The notes beneath the pieces were generated by a model, which ran no database searches, was not told the DNA's origin, and saw only the letters and a program-made list of their open reading frames with translations. A stretch of 64,000 nt of DNA from Neoceratodus forsteri (Eukaryota > Chordata > Ceratodontiformes > Ceratodontidae), in NCBI GenBank assembly GCA_016271365.2, contig CM028131.1:289171001-289235000 (forward strand), in the 5' to 3' direction. The translations under genes were made by a program, and so were the position numbers. Position 1 is the first letter of the stretch. Each line of letters begins with the position of its first letter. Positions 10,846 to 22,347 of this stretch are shown here, piece after piece.

Positions 10846-11640
10846 TTATCGTAATTTCCTTTTCTGTTAGCTCCAACATTGTTAGTGGCAAGTCATAACT
10901 ACTGGGTATGTGCATTCCTACTAGGCAAAATGTCAGAGCCCAAGCTTTAGAATGCTGGGCACATGAGGATTCTGAGCAGCAGCAACTCTCCTCCAGTCAC
11001 TATTGTCCTCGCAGAGGCTCAGAATAAAACAACTGCAATTGTCTATTCGATAAGAGAAAACACAATTAGCTAATTACACACACCTAATTCTTTTCCTTCT
11101 AAACAGTATACAGGAAAACTGTCTTACCTTATTGGAAGACTTCTGGTAGTTGGTATACCTCATATCTGTCACAAACCTCAGTTTAAGCCGATCCCCCTCT
11201 CTGGCGATGATAACCACCAATGAAGAATTGTCTTCCTGTAGCAGATTCATCTGCAATTTTTTAACTTAATTTAATGTTGGCAAGCAAAACTGTATGCCAT
11301 GAAAGCACTACGTGCAACAAGGAAAACACCATTGGCTTGTTCCAGTTGAGCCTGTTAAAGTGTGTGATTGCAGCCACATTGAAATTCCCTTTTTTTTTTT
11401 TTTATTAGTAACACAGTGCAGCAGACCAATATTAGAGGAATGCCCAGGCAAACTCATAACATGGGTTTTGATCAAAAACAATGGACATTCCCCACTGGCA
11501 TACCAGATAGTGTTCTCCCAAAGGAGCCAAACTCCTGGGCATGTCCCATTGACAGTTTTGGAGATAACAAAAACGGAGCTTACGCTAAGTATGAACAAAT
11601 TTCTTCTTTTTGTAGGGCTCTACGTTGTCAATGGGAAGTG
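10846..11640. other. Non-repetitive island between DIRS copies
   Basis: About 800 bp with no recognisable element motifs, lying between B's left end and the 3' remnant of C. It holds the putative host exon at 11128-11250 and otherwise looks intronic. There is a T-run at 11391-11403. This is the best candidate in the window for single-copy host DNA. Confidence 0.5.
11128..11250 (-). CDS. Putative internal coding exon of an unidentified host gene
   Basis: On the minus strand, a stretch open in the chosen frame is bounded by AATTGCAG immediately upstream (acceptor AG) and AAG followed by GTAAGAC immediately downstream (consensus donor). It is exactly 123 nt, 41 codons in phase 0, so skipping would keep frame. 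The product is charged and unlike any element protein here, including IIAREGDRLKLRFVTDMRY. The polypyrimidine tract before the acceptor is weak. I do not recognise the family. The first codon is ATG, but I treat this as an internal exon because of the acceptor. No second exon was seen, which fits very large repeat-filled introns. Confidence 0.6.
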
Positions 11641-11689
11641 ATAACTAATGGGTTCTAAGAAGCAGTGCCCAGAACAACCGGGATGGGGG

Positions 11690-12395
11690 AGAACATTATC
11701 CCAACGTCAAGAACAAGTACCATAAAAAGATTGCTTGTGAACTGCTGCCTGCAACACTGCAACCAAAAGCTGCATCAGCAGAACTTTGAACATCCAAGTT
11801 GTAGTGTTTTGTGAAAGTGTGGACAGAGACCTCATAGCTGCCTTGCATAACTCTAAAACAGATGCCTTACCTCTCTCCACCCAGGACGTGGCCATAGCCT
11901 TGGTGGAGTGAGCTTTGATTAGAGCCGGAGGCCTCTTCTTTTCTGCGACATAAGCCTTGGCAATGCAGACACTCACCCACCTAGCTAGGGTGGCCTTGGA
12001 GGCCTTTTGACCCTGCTTGGCCACTCCAAAAAGGACAGATTATCTAATTTTCAAAACTTGGCTGTCTGTGGAATATATATCCTAACAGCTCATCGCAAGG
12101 CCAACTTGTGCAACTCCTTCTCCTTTAGGTGAGAAGGTTGCAGGCAAAAGGATGGAAGACGTATTTCCTGGTTCACATGGAAAGCCATGGCACTTTTGGA
12201 ATGAAAGATGGAACTGTTCTGAGTACCACCTTGTCCTTATGCAAGATAAGGTACAGCTCCTTGTGGGACAATGCCTGGAGCTCACTAATACTCCTGGCTG
12301 AGCACATAGCAATCCAAAAACATATCCTGTAAGACAGCACATCCAGCAGAATGGATGACAGCAGTTTGAAAGGCTCCTTGCAAAGAGCATTCAGA
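11690..12395 (-). pseudogene. DIRS-C tyrosine recombinase, catalytic part
   Basis: The minus frames give SARSISELQALSHKELYLILHK, containing the first catalytic Arg (about 12270-12330), then LARWVSVCIAKAYVAEKKRP and KAHSTKAMATSW (about 11890-11985). The expected His-x-x-Arg reads His-x-x-Lys. The C-terminal Tyr region (about 11790-11815) is frameshifted. The N-terminal part lies above 14845, beyond the LINE insertion. Confidence 0.75.
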
Positions 12396-12397
12396 AC

Positions 12398-14830
12398 CAG
12401 ATTTATTTATTTAGTTTTTGTTAACCGGGTTAGGTGCGCTAGCCAAAGTTGACTATTTTCAGGCACGACCCGGGAGAATACATACATAAAATGACATGAT
12501 ATTATACAATACATAGTATATAGTACAGGTACATAGTATATAGTACAGCTAGGTTAGAATACAGATCAAGTCAGACAGTACTTGAGATAATACATATAGC
12601 TATGCAGAGGTGACAAAAGTGACATTAGTACATGCAAATAACTGAAACTGGGCTAAGTGGCAGCTATAAAGACTTTTTATAGCAAAGCTTGTTTAGAAGT
12701 GCAGCAGTGTCTTGTAGAAACAGGGTGTGGTTAGCTGTGAGGCATTAAGTGGGATCAAAGCATGTGCAGGGGTCTCGGGACAGGTGGCAATATAGCTCTT
12801 TTTTGAAGATTGGTTGGGAGCTAGCCTGCCTCAGGGCAGGAGGGAGGGTGTTCCAGATGGCTGGGGTGGTGCAGTGAAATGCTCTATAGCCTTTTGAAGT
12901 AAGACACCTGGGTATGGTGAGTAGAAATTTGTTTGCCGAGCGTAGTCCGTGGGCAGGTGTCTGTGGTACAAGTAGAGCTGCAAGGGACGAGGGGGTTTGG
13001 TTACGGATTACAGAGTCTGTGAGGATCCCTAGGGAATATAGTTGGTTGGCAGTTGGGGAGAGCCAGCCTAGGTCACTATACAGTGTGCAGTGGTGCTTGA
13101 GGCGATGGGAAGAGGAGGCATACCGACATATGTTGTTATACGTGACATCCCATTTATGGAGAGCAGTCTTATGGGCATTAGCAAAAGGGGAGACACCATA
13201 TGTCAGTGCTGGAAGCAGAATACCCTTGGCAATTGCCAATTTGGTGGATGGTGTTAGCAGGTGACAAGTCTTATAGGCGATTCCAAGTTTGGCATTTGTT
13301 GCTTTACAGGTTGACTGGATGTGCAGACTGAAATCAAGGGATTTATCAAGGAGGACTCCCAGGTATTTGAATGATGTGACACAGTCGATGAGAGACCCCC
13401 AGAGTCATGGACTAGGAGGGCTTCCTTACAGGCCCTGAGTTTGGGGGCAGTGCCAAATAGCATGGCTTGAGTCTTTTTTGTGTTGAGGATGAGCTTATTA
13501 GCATTTAGCCATGTTTGCACATTCCTGAAATCCGAGCAGAGGTTTTTGTTAATGATGTTAACTTTGTCAATGCTGTAGTAAAAGACAAGATCATCAGTGT
13601 ATAAGACAGCTGAGCAGGAGAGTATGGCATAATCTATGTTGTTGATGTATAGCGAGAAAAGAAGGGGTCCCAGGATGGAGCCCTGGGGTAGTCCGATGTC
13701 AGTGCTGGTCACATCTGAGAGAGCGGAGTTGAATTTAACAAGTTGTAATCTGTTTGATAGGTAGTTGTTAAACCAGTCAACTACTGAGGATGAGAAGTTA
13801 AGTCTATGCAGCGTTAAGAGAAGCAGGGGATGATCAACAAGATCGAAAGCTTTGGTAAGATCGATAAATACTGCTCCAGTGAGTAGGCCTTTGTCAATGT
13901 TGCAGAGTACATCGGTGGAGAATTTGAGAAGAGTGGTTGAGGTACTGTGCCCTTTTCTGAAACCATGCTCCGTGTCTGAGAGAAGGTTGTTCTTTGTGAG
14001 AAAGTCAATGGTTTGGGTTGCAACAAGCTTCTCCAGTAGCTTGCTTAGCACAGAGAAGATGGCTATGGGCCTGTAGTTGTTGATATCCTTTGAGTCTCCT
14101 TTTTTAAGGATAGGTGTAACTCTGGCAATCTTCCAGAGATCTGGGACAATGCCAAGAGAGAGAGAGAGACCGAGTGAAAAGCGTGGCCAGTGGCGAGGCA
14201 ATCAATGGTGCTGCTAGCTTCAGGAGTCGTGGCTCGAGTGAATCTGAGCCGGGGCTAGTGTTGTCGAATATGTTTTGCAATAGCCTTTGGACCTCGGATC
14301 TAATATCACTTTAAAGTGGAAAAGGGGGATAGTGGTTAGTTGGCAGTGGTCAGCACTGGATGCAGATCTCTTGGGTGTACAGTAAGGCTGAGATGCTGTG
14401 GGAGGTGAAGCAAAGGACAAGGTGTACTGAGGCAGGTCCGTGAATAATCTGTTAAAGGCATTCGCTATAGTGTTCGAGTCGTTGCAATGTACACCATTTA
14501 GGATCATATCCCCTGGGGTCGATGACTGGGTAGCCCCAAGAAAGGTCTTGATGTGTGTCCAGAATTTTCTAGGGTCACCAGCAGAGTTTGTGAGCAGTTT
14601 CTTGCAGTAGATGCTGTTTGCTGTTCTGATTTGTTTTTTACAGGCGCTCTGAGAGGCCCTGTAGGTATTGTAATCCTCTGGTGGTCTGGACACTTTATAC
14701 TTCTTCCAGAGTTTGTCCCGAGTGCGCAGGTTAGCCAGCAGGTCCTTGTGTAGCCATCTTGTTTGTTTACCCCGACCCTTCTGGTGACCTTTAGAGTATG
14801 TTTAACCTGAAGTGCTGTGAAATTATCAAT
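12398..14830 (-). mobile_element. L2-like LINE inserted in DIRS-C recombinase
   Basis: The RT, its linker and the C-terminal domain lie on the minus strand, ending at a TAAA-type tail (AAACTAAATAAATAAAT in the minus sense, about 12398-12415). The 3' untranslated region is roughly 12415-12740. It interrupts the recombinase of DIRS-C between its N-terminal and catalytic halves. It belongs to the same broad family as the element at 62053-64000. The endonuclease is not present, so it is 5' truncated. Confidence 0.8.
12745..14700 (-). pseudogene. L2-like LINE ORF2 (linker, RT, C-terminal domain)
   Basis: The linker is at 14220-14693 (DPRKFWTHIKTFLG). The RT stretch at 13254-14201 is one 315-residue open frame with NYRPIAIFSVLSKLLEKL, HGFRKGHSTSTTLL, VFIDLTKAFDLVDH, LPQGSILGPLLFSLYIN and the active site YTDDLVFY, both Asp retained. 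The C-terminal domain is at 12745-13239 (open) with the YRAFHCTTPAIWNTLPPALR type end. Few lesions are visible compared with the DIRS copy around it, so it is the younger of the two. Frame breaks near 13245 and 14215 inactivate it. Confidence 0.82.
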
Positions 14831-14844
14831 GAAGATATCAAGGG

Positions 14845-16480
14845 CTATTTGAACACCATGGGAGTGATAGATGGTGGAACCGGGGATCGGAACGTATGTC
14901 GACTCCTACTAACAGCACACAGAAAACAAATGATCTCCCTATTAGTCCCTAAGGACATGCCCAAGGAATGCCAAGGGCCGAAACCTGACCTCTTAGAGTG
15001 TTCAGGGCTAAACCCCTGTCCACGTCTTCCTGCAGGAAATCCAAAATCAATGGAACTGAGGCCTTGGAAGACCATAAAGCCTTCTTCCTGGCCCAAGCTG
15101 AGAAGATGAGCCATACATGGGCATAAGCTGCAGAAATAGAAGTTCTTCTGGCAACTATCAGGGTATCTACCACTTTCTTAAAGAAATCTAATTTTAGGAG
15201 CCTCCTCCTTTCAGGAGCCAGGCCGCAAGCTGCAGCGACCCTGGATTTGGGTGCAGAATGGACTCCTGAAATAGAAGATCTCCTTATATTGGAAGGCAAA
15301 ATGGTGCTCAATGAACTAGATTCACTAGGTCCGAGAACCACAGTCTTCTGGACCACTCCAGAGCTATTAGAAGAAGCTTCCTCTTGAGTGTTTTATCTTT
15401 TGTATGACCTTGGGGTGAACAGGAAGTAGAGGAAATCTGTATGCTCTGGTGAAGGTCCACTCCTGAGTCACAGCATCCACTACTTCTACCTGCAGACCCT
15501 GGTAGCAGCTGAAAAAACTTTGAGTCTGAGCATTGTAAGCTGGTGGGGAACAGATCGATTTGAGGCCGACAAACCTTTTGCACAGAAAGTCGAACACTCC
15601 CGGGTGCAGCATTTACTCCCTCAGGTGAATATTTTCGCAGCTTAGCCATTCTACCTGGATATTCAACTTTCCCCTGCCAAGTGTGCTGCTGCTGACAGAG
15701 AGAAGATTCTCCTCTGCCCACCAAAGGAGATCAGAGGCTTCTTTAAGCATCTCCCTGCTCTTTGTGCCACCTTCATTGTTTATGTTTGCCACTGTGATGG
15801 CGTTGTTTGACCTTATTTTTACCAATTTGTCTGCAGTAAACTTTGAAATTGAGGAAGAGCTAGATGGACCGCCCTCATCTCCATAACATTTATATGGAGA
15901 TGCAGTTCCTGCATTGACCAAGTCCCCTGAGTGGGTAGTTGGTTTAGGACTACCCCCAACCATGTAGGCTGGTATCTGTTGTCAGGATCAACTCTGATGG
16001 AAGCTCCAAGGGAACCCCTTTGCTCAGATTCTGCAAACTCGCCCACCAGCTCAGTTGGTGCCACAGCTGAGGAGATAGGGAAATCCTGGCTTGATAATCC
16101 TTCGACATTGGATCCCATGCTGACAGCAACCCCATCTTTAGGGGCAGCACATGAAACTGAGCCCACAGAACTAGGTTTATTGCTGTTGCCATAGGGCCCA
16201 GGACTTGCAGAAGACTGGGGACTGAGGCTGATGACTGATCCCTTAGCCACTGAATTTCCTTTAATAGAGTCTCCTTTCAGGATGGCAAGAGGAAAACCTT
16301 CCCTTGGACTGTCTTGAAAACCGCTCCCAGGTGTTCCAGGGTCTGAGATGGTTCCAGAGAGCATTTCTGTCAGTCCACCACCCAGCCATGGTTCTCTAGC
16401 ATCTCCAGAGTCCTGAGTACTGACCTCCTTGCCAAGAATACCAGCTGTCCAGATGCCTGCAGCTGTCCAGGTCTCTGTTC
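14845..16480 (-). pseudogene. DIRS-C RT C-terminal part, RNase H, methyltransferase-like domain and recombinase N-terminus
   Basis: From 16480 downward: RT thumb (VLRTLEMLENHGWVVD), RNase H with LILTTDTSLHGWG (about 15950-15990) and LHLHINVMEMRAVHLAL (about 15870-15920), methyltransferase-like with AYNAQTQSFFSCYQGL (about 15490-15540), then the recombinase N-terminus at 14949-15356 with TLIVARRTSISAAYAHVW. Frames alternate. The RT palm and gag are absent. Confidence 0.75.
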
Positions 16481-16545
16481 CTACCAGACCTATAATGACA
16501 GCGCTGCTGTCTGCCTCTTAGGGTGGTCAGTCATCAGCCCCTAGT

Positions 16546-17930
16546 TTGTCGACACATGGTTCATCAACGACAGCCTCTCAGTTGTGGCACAATGCTTCTC
16601 CAGGCCCATGGCCATCAGGTCCTTCAGGCTCCCAGGCCCCAATGGATGAGTTGTTGTGCACTGTACTGACAACCCCTCCATCAACGCAGCAGTCTACAGT
16701 CATCAACCTCAATGATATTCTGGCCACGTTTACTACAGTTTTGGTCCACCAGTTGGGCACTAATAGTTCTGGGTCCTCTGTGCCGTCGATGGCCCCGTCA
16801 TCATCGATGCCACTTTGGACTCCTTGGGTGGTTTCCCATGGTCCGTCATTAGTCCCACTTTTGTCAGAACTCGAGTTGGAGCAGTTCAGCATTGAGGAGG
16901 AGTACCATCCTGACCTCATCCTGCCTGAGGAAGAAGAGGAGGACCTTTTTCCTCTGACAGGTCCATTGCCTCCTCAGTGAGGGAGGACTCTGTCAAGTAT
17001 ACTCCCAGGTCACCTCCAGAGGACCCTATTTTCTTTAATGTTATGATTCAGCTGCCCACATCCATTGGCTTCCATACTGAGGAAGAGGATGCCACTAGAC
17101 GGGAGTTGGTGAACTTTCTGGAAACCCCAGAATCTCCTCCTAACGTCATTCCTCCTATCCTCCCTACTCTGAGGAATGCCACTACTGCCACCTGGCACAT
17201 ATCTGACTTGGTCCCTGCTATGCCCCACAGGGTAGACCAACTGTATCATGCCCCCAGGGCCTCCCTTACTGTGCTGCCAAACCCGACCCAATTCAATGGT
17301 CATAAAAGCAGCTCATGACAGGTCTAAGGTGCCTGAGCACCTCAGTCCCCCCTCCCAACAGGGAATCCCAGTGGATTGACCTTTGGGGTAAGAGGGTATA
17401 TGCCTCTTCCACCTTGGGACTGAGGATTGCTAGCTACCTCTCACATATGGTTAAATGCTAGTATACTATCTGGAAGAAGGACAATGCAGTTGCCAGGCCC
17501 TCCCTGACTGTTCCCCAAAACAGGAGGTTCTTAAGTGCTTGCAGAGTGCTGAGGATATTAGCAAGCATCTCCTCAGGGCCTTGTATGATATTTCTGATAT
17601 TGATGCCAGGGCTCATACTACAGGCATTTGCCTCCATAGGCACTCCTGGCTGAGGGTCTCCAGCTTTGTTGTAGATGTCCAGCAAAAGGTGCTTAACATC
17701 CCTTTCAATAGCTATTTGAGTGAGATATTCAGGACATTATCAATGACCTACAGGCATCTAGCAGGGCTATTAAGTCTGCCCACTCACTCTATCATATGCA
17801 GCCTAGGGGCAGAGAGCATCTTCCCTTTCACAAGGTGTCCCACTAGTCTGGAGCTGCCTCCCATCCTCAGGGCAAGGAAAGGGCTTCCTCAGCCTTGCCT
17901 GCCTCCTCCTCCTCTGGCGCTGCACTAAAG
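16546..17930 (+). pseudogene. DIRS-E gag
   Basis: A 144-residue open stretch (16546-16980) is rich in Ser, Thr and Pro and ends in an acidic run (LPEEEEEDLFPL). It is followed by SPPEDPIFFNVMIQLPTSIG at about 17020-17085, aligned with the same block in D. The conserved C-terminal block (17455-17720) reads LRALYDISDIDARAHTTGIC and HSWLRVSSFVVDVQQ. The Cys/His N-terminus is missing. A stop and frameshifts are present around 17318-17455. Confidence 0.75.
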
Positions 17931-17999
17931 CATCCTTGGGTGAAGGATCCACCCCAGTGGCTGAATCCACCTCCACTTGACTCTTTGCTAGATCCACCC

Positions 18000-18460
18000 C
18001 TCTTCTGGTCCCTGACCAAGAGGTGGAGGTCAGAGGTCAGTTCTCCCTCCATCTCAATCAGTGGAGAACCATCACTTCAGATGCCTGGATTCTTCAGATT
18101 TTAGAGAGGGGTCACACTCTGGAACTCATCAAGATGCCCCCCAGAGACTCCTCCAGTACCTTCCAGCTATACCCCAGTCCACCTGTCCATCCTGCAGGAG
18201 AAGGTACAGTCCCTCCCGTGGAAAAAGGCCATTGAGCCAGTGCTCACGCAGCAAAGGAACAGGGGATTTTATTCCAGGTTCTTCCTGGTCCCCAAAAGAA
18301 CCGGAAATCTGAAGCCTATTCTCGACTTCAAAGACATCAGTTTTTATGTCCAGTACAAAATATTTTGCATGATCACCCTGTCAGGCCTGCTGTCCCTACT
18401 CAAGCGGGGTGACTGGCTGTGCTCCCTGGACATGCAGGATGCTTACCTGCATGTCTTGGT
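18000..18460 (+). pseudogene. DIRS-E RT, N-terminal part
   Basis: This contains FYSRFFLVPKRTGNLKPILD and GDWLCSLDMQDAYLHVLV, ending exactly where D's left terminus starts. The last codon is split: two bases of the Val codon remain before D and the third is after D at 37553. The frame at 18240-18460 is open. Confidence 0.8.
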
Positions 18461-18660
18461 GATCTTGCTTCGAGTGGGAGCTCTTGCAGTAGGCTGTTAC
18501 AATTAGGACTATGCCACAGGTACTAGGACCCATCGTAAACCTTTAGCTAGCAGTCTCCAGCTGGGACCGCCCCCAACGCTGGGTCCACCCCGACGTCGGT
18601 TAATGGTATATCAGGGGGCAGTCCCCAGCCCCACCTCAGTTCTTTTCCCGCCACAGACCC
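18461..18660 (+). repeat. DIRS-D left inverted terminal repeat and leader
   Basis: It starts GATCTTGCTTCGAGTGGGAG and runs through GCTCTTGCAGTAGGCTGTTA, then TTTAGCTAGCAGTCTCCAG. This is the reverse complement, with a few changes, of the sequence at 37425-37520. A leader follows up to the gag start at 18770. Confidence 0.82.
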
Positions 18661-18769
18661 GTTTACCTTGACTCTTTAGTTGCCTTTAAAACTTCGGTAG
18701 TAGTTTCTAGCAAATATATATTTTTTTTTTGTTGAAAAGTCCACTTTTCACCTGTTTGTTCTTCACTGC

Positions 18770-20884
18770 ATGTCAATCTCACTGTCTTCAGTCTCCTCCA
18801 CCAAAAAGAAGAGGACAAAGTGTGCCTGTGGCCACCAGATACCTGTGAAAGATAAACACAAGGTCTGTGTCTTTTGCCTAGGGCCGACCACGACACCAAG
18901 GCCTGCTCTAGCTGCAGTGGCTTTACAGGCAAGATTAGGATTCACCTCCTCAAGGCACCTAAGGCCCATATTTTGGAGCAGCAGGTGGCCGTGATGCAAA
19001 GCTCACCGGTGTGAAAAATCTTCCACTTCTTCTCGGTCCTCGAAACACAAGAAGAAATGAGACTCATACCAATGCAAGTCCCACAAAAAGGACCGGGGCT
19101 GGTCCAAGGTGCATTCGCATTCCCGGTCACTGCACAAAAAGACCTCCTCTGGGTCCAATTTGGGAGGTTTGGACCACTCCTTCCATCACTCACAATACTT
19201 CAGTGAGCGGCAAGATTCCTCCACTCCCACCAAACCACTGACATCAAGCAGTGGCAAACAGGGCCTAGTTTCCACACCAGCCTCTTCTACCCTGAAGGTG
19301 AAGGTGGCACCCTTGCGGTCACTCTCCATCTCAGGGGTCGGGACCTCAACCTCTTCTTCCATGGGGACTTCCATCCCATCACGTAAGGTTCTGATGTTGG
19401 TCTTTCCCGGGGCTCTGGGTAAGACCACCGAGCACAGGGAACGGGAGTTGGGTTCCAAGCCAGCTTTGGCTTACCTTCCCTCAACTTCTCAAACTCTGAA
19501 GTCTAAACCGACGATGGTTTCCAAGCTGGACAGCTCTAAACCACTGACAGTGTCAGATAAAGGATGAACATCGGCCAAGGCCTCCTTGGATCTCGAACGT
19601 TCACTGGTCTATAGGGCCTCTACACCTGGGGACTGGGGAAGATAGGTCCTCTCCCTCCCCCAAGGACCCACCGGACCTCTCCTCCTTGTCTATTGCTCTA
19701 CCAACACCGGACAAACCTCACCACTTGGAGGGGCCTATGGCTCTGCAATTTTCAAGAGAGGAGCTAACAGAACTCTTCCAGTTCTGGTGGCAACAGATCA
19801 AAAAATATGTACTTCCACCACAGCTGGATATAACTCCAACCCTGGAAGAAGAGAGGGACAAAGGTCAGGAAGAAAAGCCTTCCTCTCCCATGCCTAAAAA
19901 GCCCTTGCCTAAACCCAAACCTAAGTCACAATCACATACCCCGGCTGGTACCGGTGGTTGGACTTTACACAAGGAATGTCAGTGCTGACATCACTCCAGG
20001 TCTCCTAGTACTACCCACTGTAGCTCTCCTAGTAGAAAATGGTCAGAAAGCCATCATTGGCACTCTACCAGCTGTCATTGGTCCCATAGCCATCACCAGT
20101 CTACCAGTGGGTGGTGTTCTTCTGATGGGAGCAGATCTTTGTCTCATTCTAGATCAGCCTGCTCCTCTTCTGAAGACCACAGCTCGGATCCCAGTTCTTC
20201 AGAGTCTGACCATTCTCCCTGAAAAGAGAGGCCAGTGTCCCCAGATGAAAAGGACATGCCTAGGTCCCCTCCTGATGATCCTACCTTTATGAACATCATG
20301 TGGCACATCCAGTCCTCAAACGGATGGGAGACAGAGGACCTGCATCCGGAGCACTGGAAGTTGGCAAAGTACCTGAGGCAGAAGGAGCCAAAGCCTTTGG
20401 TCGTTCCTCCTCTTGTGGATACATTCCAGTATCTCACTCGGATCACTTGGAAGCATCCCTCCACCACTCAGGCGGTCTCTAAAAAAAATCAGACAGGCTG
20501 TACCAAGCCCCGAGGGAGGAGCCTTTCCTATACCATCAGGCGGACTCCATGGTGATTACGACTGCTCACGATAAATCCAAGAAGCTTAAACACCTTAGTT
20601 CACAGCCTCCCGATCTTGAGTCCAGATTTTTAGATCAGGTGGGCAACAAGGTGTATTCTGCCTCCACCTGCTCTTTTTGAGCCTTAAACTTCCTCACACG
20701 CATGGACCAGTACCAGAATGCCATGTGGGAGAAGAGCTTGAAAGTGGCTCAGGCTTTGCCAGCCTCGGCACAAAAGACAGAACTTCTGGACATCCTCAAG
20801 TCGGGTTTGGACATAGGCACTCATGTCCTGAGGGCCTCGTATGACACTGCAGACATGGCCTCGAGGGCAGCGGCATCTGACCTT
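18770..20884 (+). pseudogene. DIRS-D gag (5' part, before gypsy insertion)
   Basis: The start is chosen at 18770. The first frame encodes a basic leader and then a Cys/His cluster, CACGHQIPVKDKHKVCVFC, with Cys18, Cys20, His30, Cys33 and Cys36. The same pattern in copy B suggests a metal-binding motif. Later pieces lie at 19109-19567, 19686-19988, 20235-20555 (SPPDDPTFMNIMWHIQS) and 20702-20882. The C-terminal block is cut at 20884 by the gypsy and resumes at about 27424 (HRHHAWLRVSGVFQNLQ). There are multiple frameshifts. Confidence 0.8.
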
Positions 20885-22149
20885 TGTGACAGGGTAGAAT
20901 AGGACCCTGTCCCAGTTGTTATAGAAAGTGTTTAAATTAAAGGATCTGTCCTTTCCTGTCTCTTGTCTATCTGGTTGCGCAATCAAATTTTCTTTTGAGA
21001 TCTAGAATTTTATCACCCCAAAAGCCTCACAATTTCTTTGCCTCTCACTCTCTCTCTCAGTCTTCCCTTGCTGTCTGTCTTTCTTCCTCCCTTGCATATC
21101 TGCTGATATAAAAATATATGCAAATCAATATATGGAAATGTAACTAATATTGGGATCCCTTTTGTTTAGAAATTATATAATGTTAATTTTCGAAATGTAT
21201 ATAATTGTGGTTTGAGATGATTGCAAAAAGCTGTTGGAAAACAAAAGGGGTTACCTGAGTGCAAATTTTTATGCCTTTTGCAGAAGAGCTGTGGAAAAGG
21301 GGCCTCATTTCTGGGACATTGTGTTCTAGCGGCATATGCCTGATACTTACAAGAACAGGATGCTTGTTAAGAATGGGGGTTGGAAGGACTTATAATAGAG
21401 CTGTGCACCGGCCCAGTGGCGCTGAGGGTTGAGGCACTGGATGCCACACCTCGCGCAACACCAATGACCCGGGTTCAGGAATGGACTCAGGCCGCTGGGA
21501 GCTGGCAGGGGAGAGGAAGGATCAAACGTCCGATGACTGCTCTCCTTCCTTTGGGGTGGGTAGGGGATATTGCATTGCCCTGCAGCGGCAACTGGCAGAT
21601 GCCAGCTGCACTACAGTGGTGTGCGCAGCAAGGAGGAGTGTGGCAGGCAGCAACACTACGTGCTTGGATGCCATTGCATGTCCAGCTCCCCAGGGGGCGA
21701 AGAGTGGAAAAATTGTGGGGCATGATCTCTGCAGCTGATGGCCATACCCTGCACTCCCGGGACCTGAGAGAGGTGCCTACCCAGGAGTTTGGAGTGATGA
21801 AAGGCCAGCCCCTGTGGGTGTGGGTTTGTGTGGCCTGCGTGCACGACTGGGTCTGGGGGTGCAGGTGTTGGTGGCTGGAGATCATGGAGGCCGCTCCGCC
21901 AAGGCTGATAAACAGCAGTCATGATAAAAAAAAAAATAAGAGAGCTGAACTGCAACTCCTGGAGAAAAAAGGGCCACAGAGATTGAAGGAAAACTCTGAT
22001 GGATGTTCTCTCTTTTATTTTGCTGTTGTAAATAGTTATACTGAACAAGTTTATTTTTTTATGTTACTGCTAGTGTAAATGAATATTGTTATTGAATTCT
22101 ACAACTGCTCCTGGTTTTCCTGTGCTTCCTGACCCGTGCTTCGATGACA
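20885..22149 (+). repeat. Gypsy 5' LTR, with SINE insertion
   Basis: It matches the right LTR from the first base (TGTGACAGGGTAGAATAGGA) to the last (CGATGACA). The extra length is a SINE at 21404-21935 plus its 12-bp target duplication. Internal sequence starts at about 22150, where a primer binding site should lie (GATGGTGTCAGCC region). I could not assign the tRNA. Confidence 0.88.
21404..21935 (+). mobile_element. Long SINE copy S1 in gypsy LTR
   Basis: It begins GCACCGGCCCAGTGGCGCTG, has a GACCCGGGTTCAGGAATGG segment resembling a pol III B box, and ends in an A-rich tail (ATAAAAAAAAAA). It is flanked by 12-bp repeats at 21392-21403 and 21936-21947 with one mismatch. The undisturbed sequence is seen in the other LTR near 27208. 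At 532 bp it is long for a SINE. Open frames across it are incidental. Confidence 0.8.
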
Positions 22150-22347
22150 GATGGTGTCAGCCTAAGTGGGATTTTCACCATGCATACTCTAAGCCAGGAG
22201 TTTTGTGCATGGGTACTGAACCTAGTACCAGGGAGGCACAAAGAAAGGTATGGATTCTGCAGCAGCAAGTTCAGGAGTGGTTACCAGGAGAATGGTAGCC
22301 AAACTAGCAGAGACAGAAGTCCAAGCTGAGAACAGCCAACACAAGTT

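Larger units (their letters stand above)
11650..16490 (-). mobile_element. DIRS-like retrotransposon copy C (divergent subfamily, both ends lost)
   Basis: The minus strand carries RT, RNase H, methyltransferase-like and recombinase remnants in DIRS order from 16490 to about 11650, split by an L2-like LINE (12398-14830). The protein sequences differ more from A, B, D and E than those do from each other, for example AVTQEWTFTRAYRFPLLP in the methyltransferase region. No gag or terminal repeats are recognisable at either end. C therefore represents a second DIRS lineage. Confidence 0.78.
16490..18460 (+). mobile_element. DIRS-like retrotransposon copy E, 5' segment
   Basis: Plus-strand gag and the beginning of RT, broken off at 18460 by the left end of copy D. 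The same reading frame resumes at 37553 and again at 38773 and about 40042. E is therefore the oldest layer of the 16-40 kb nest. Its own left end is not seen, and its border with C is near 16490. Confidence 0.82.

Noticed and set aside
21380..22078. 232-codon plus-strand open frame
   Set aside because: It crosses the border between gypsy LTR and SINE, has no family resemblance, and its empty-site form exists in the other LTR.
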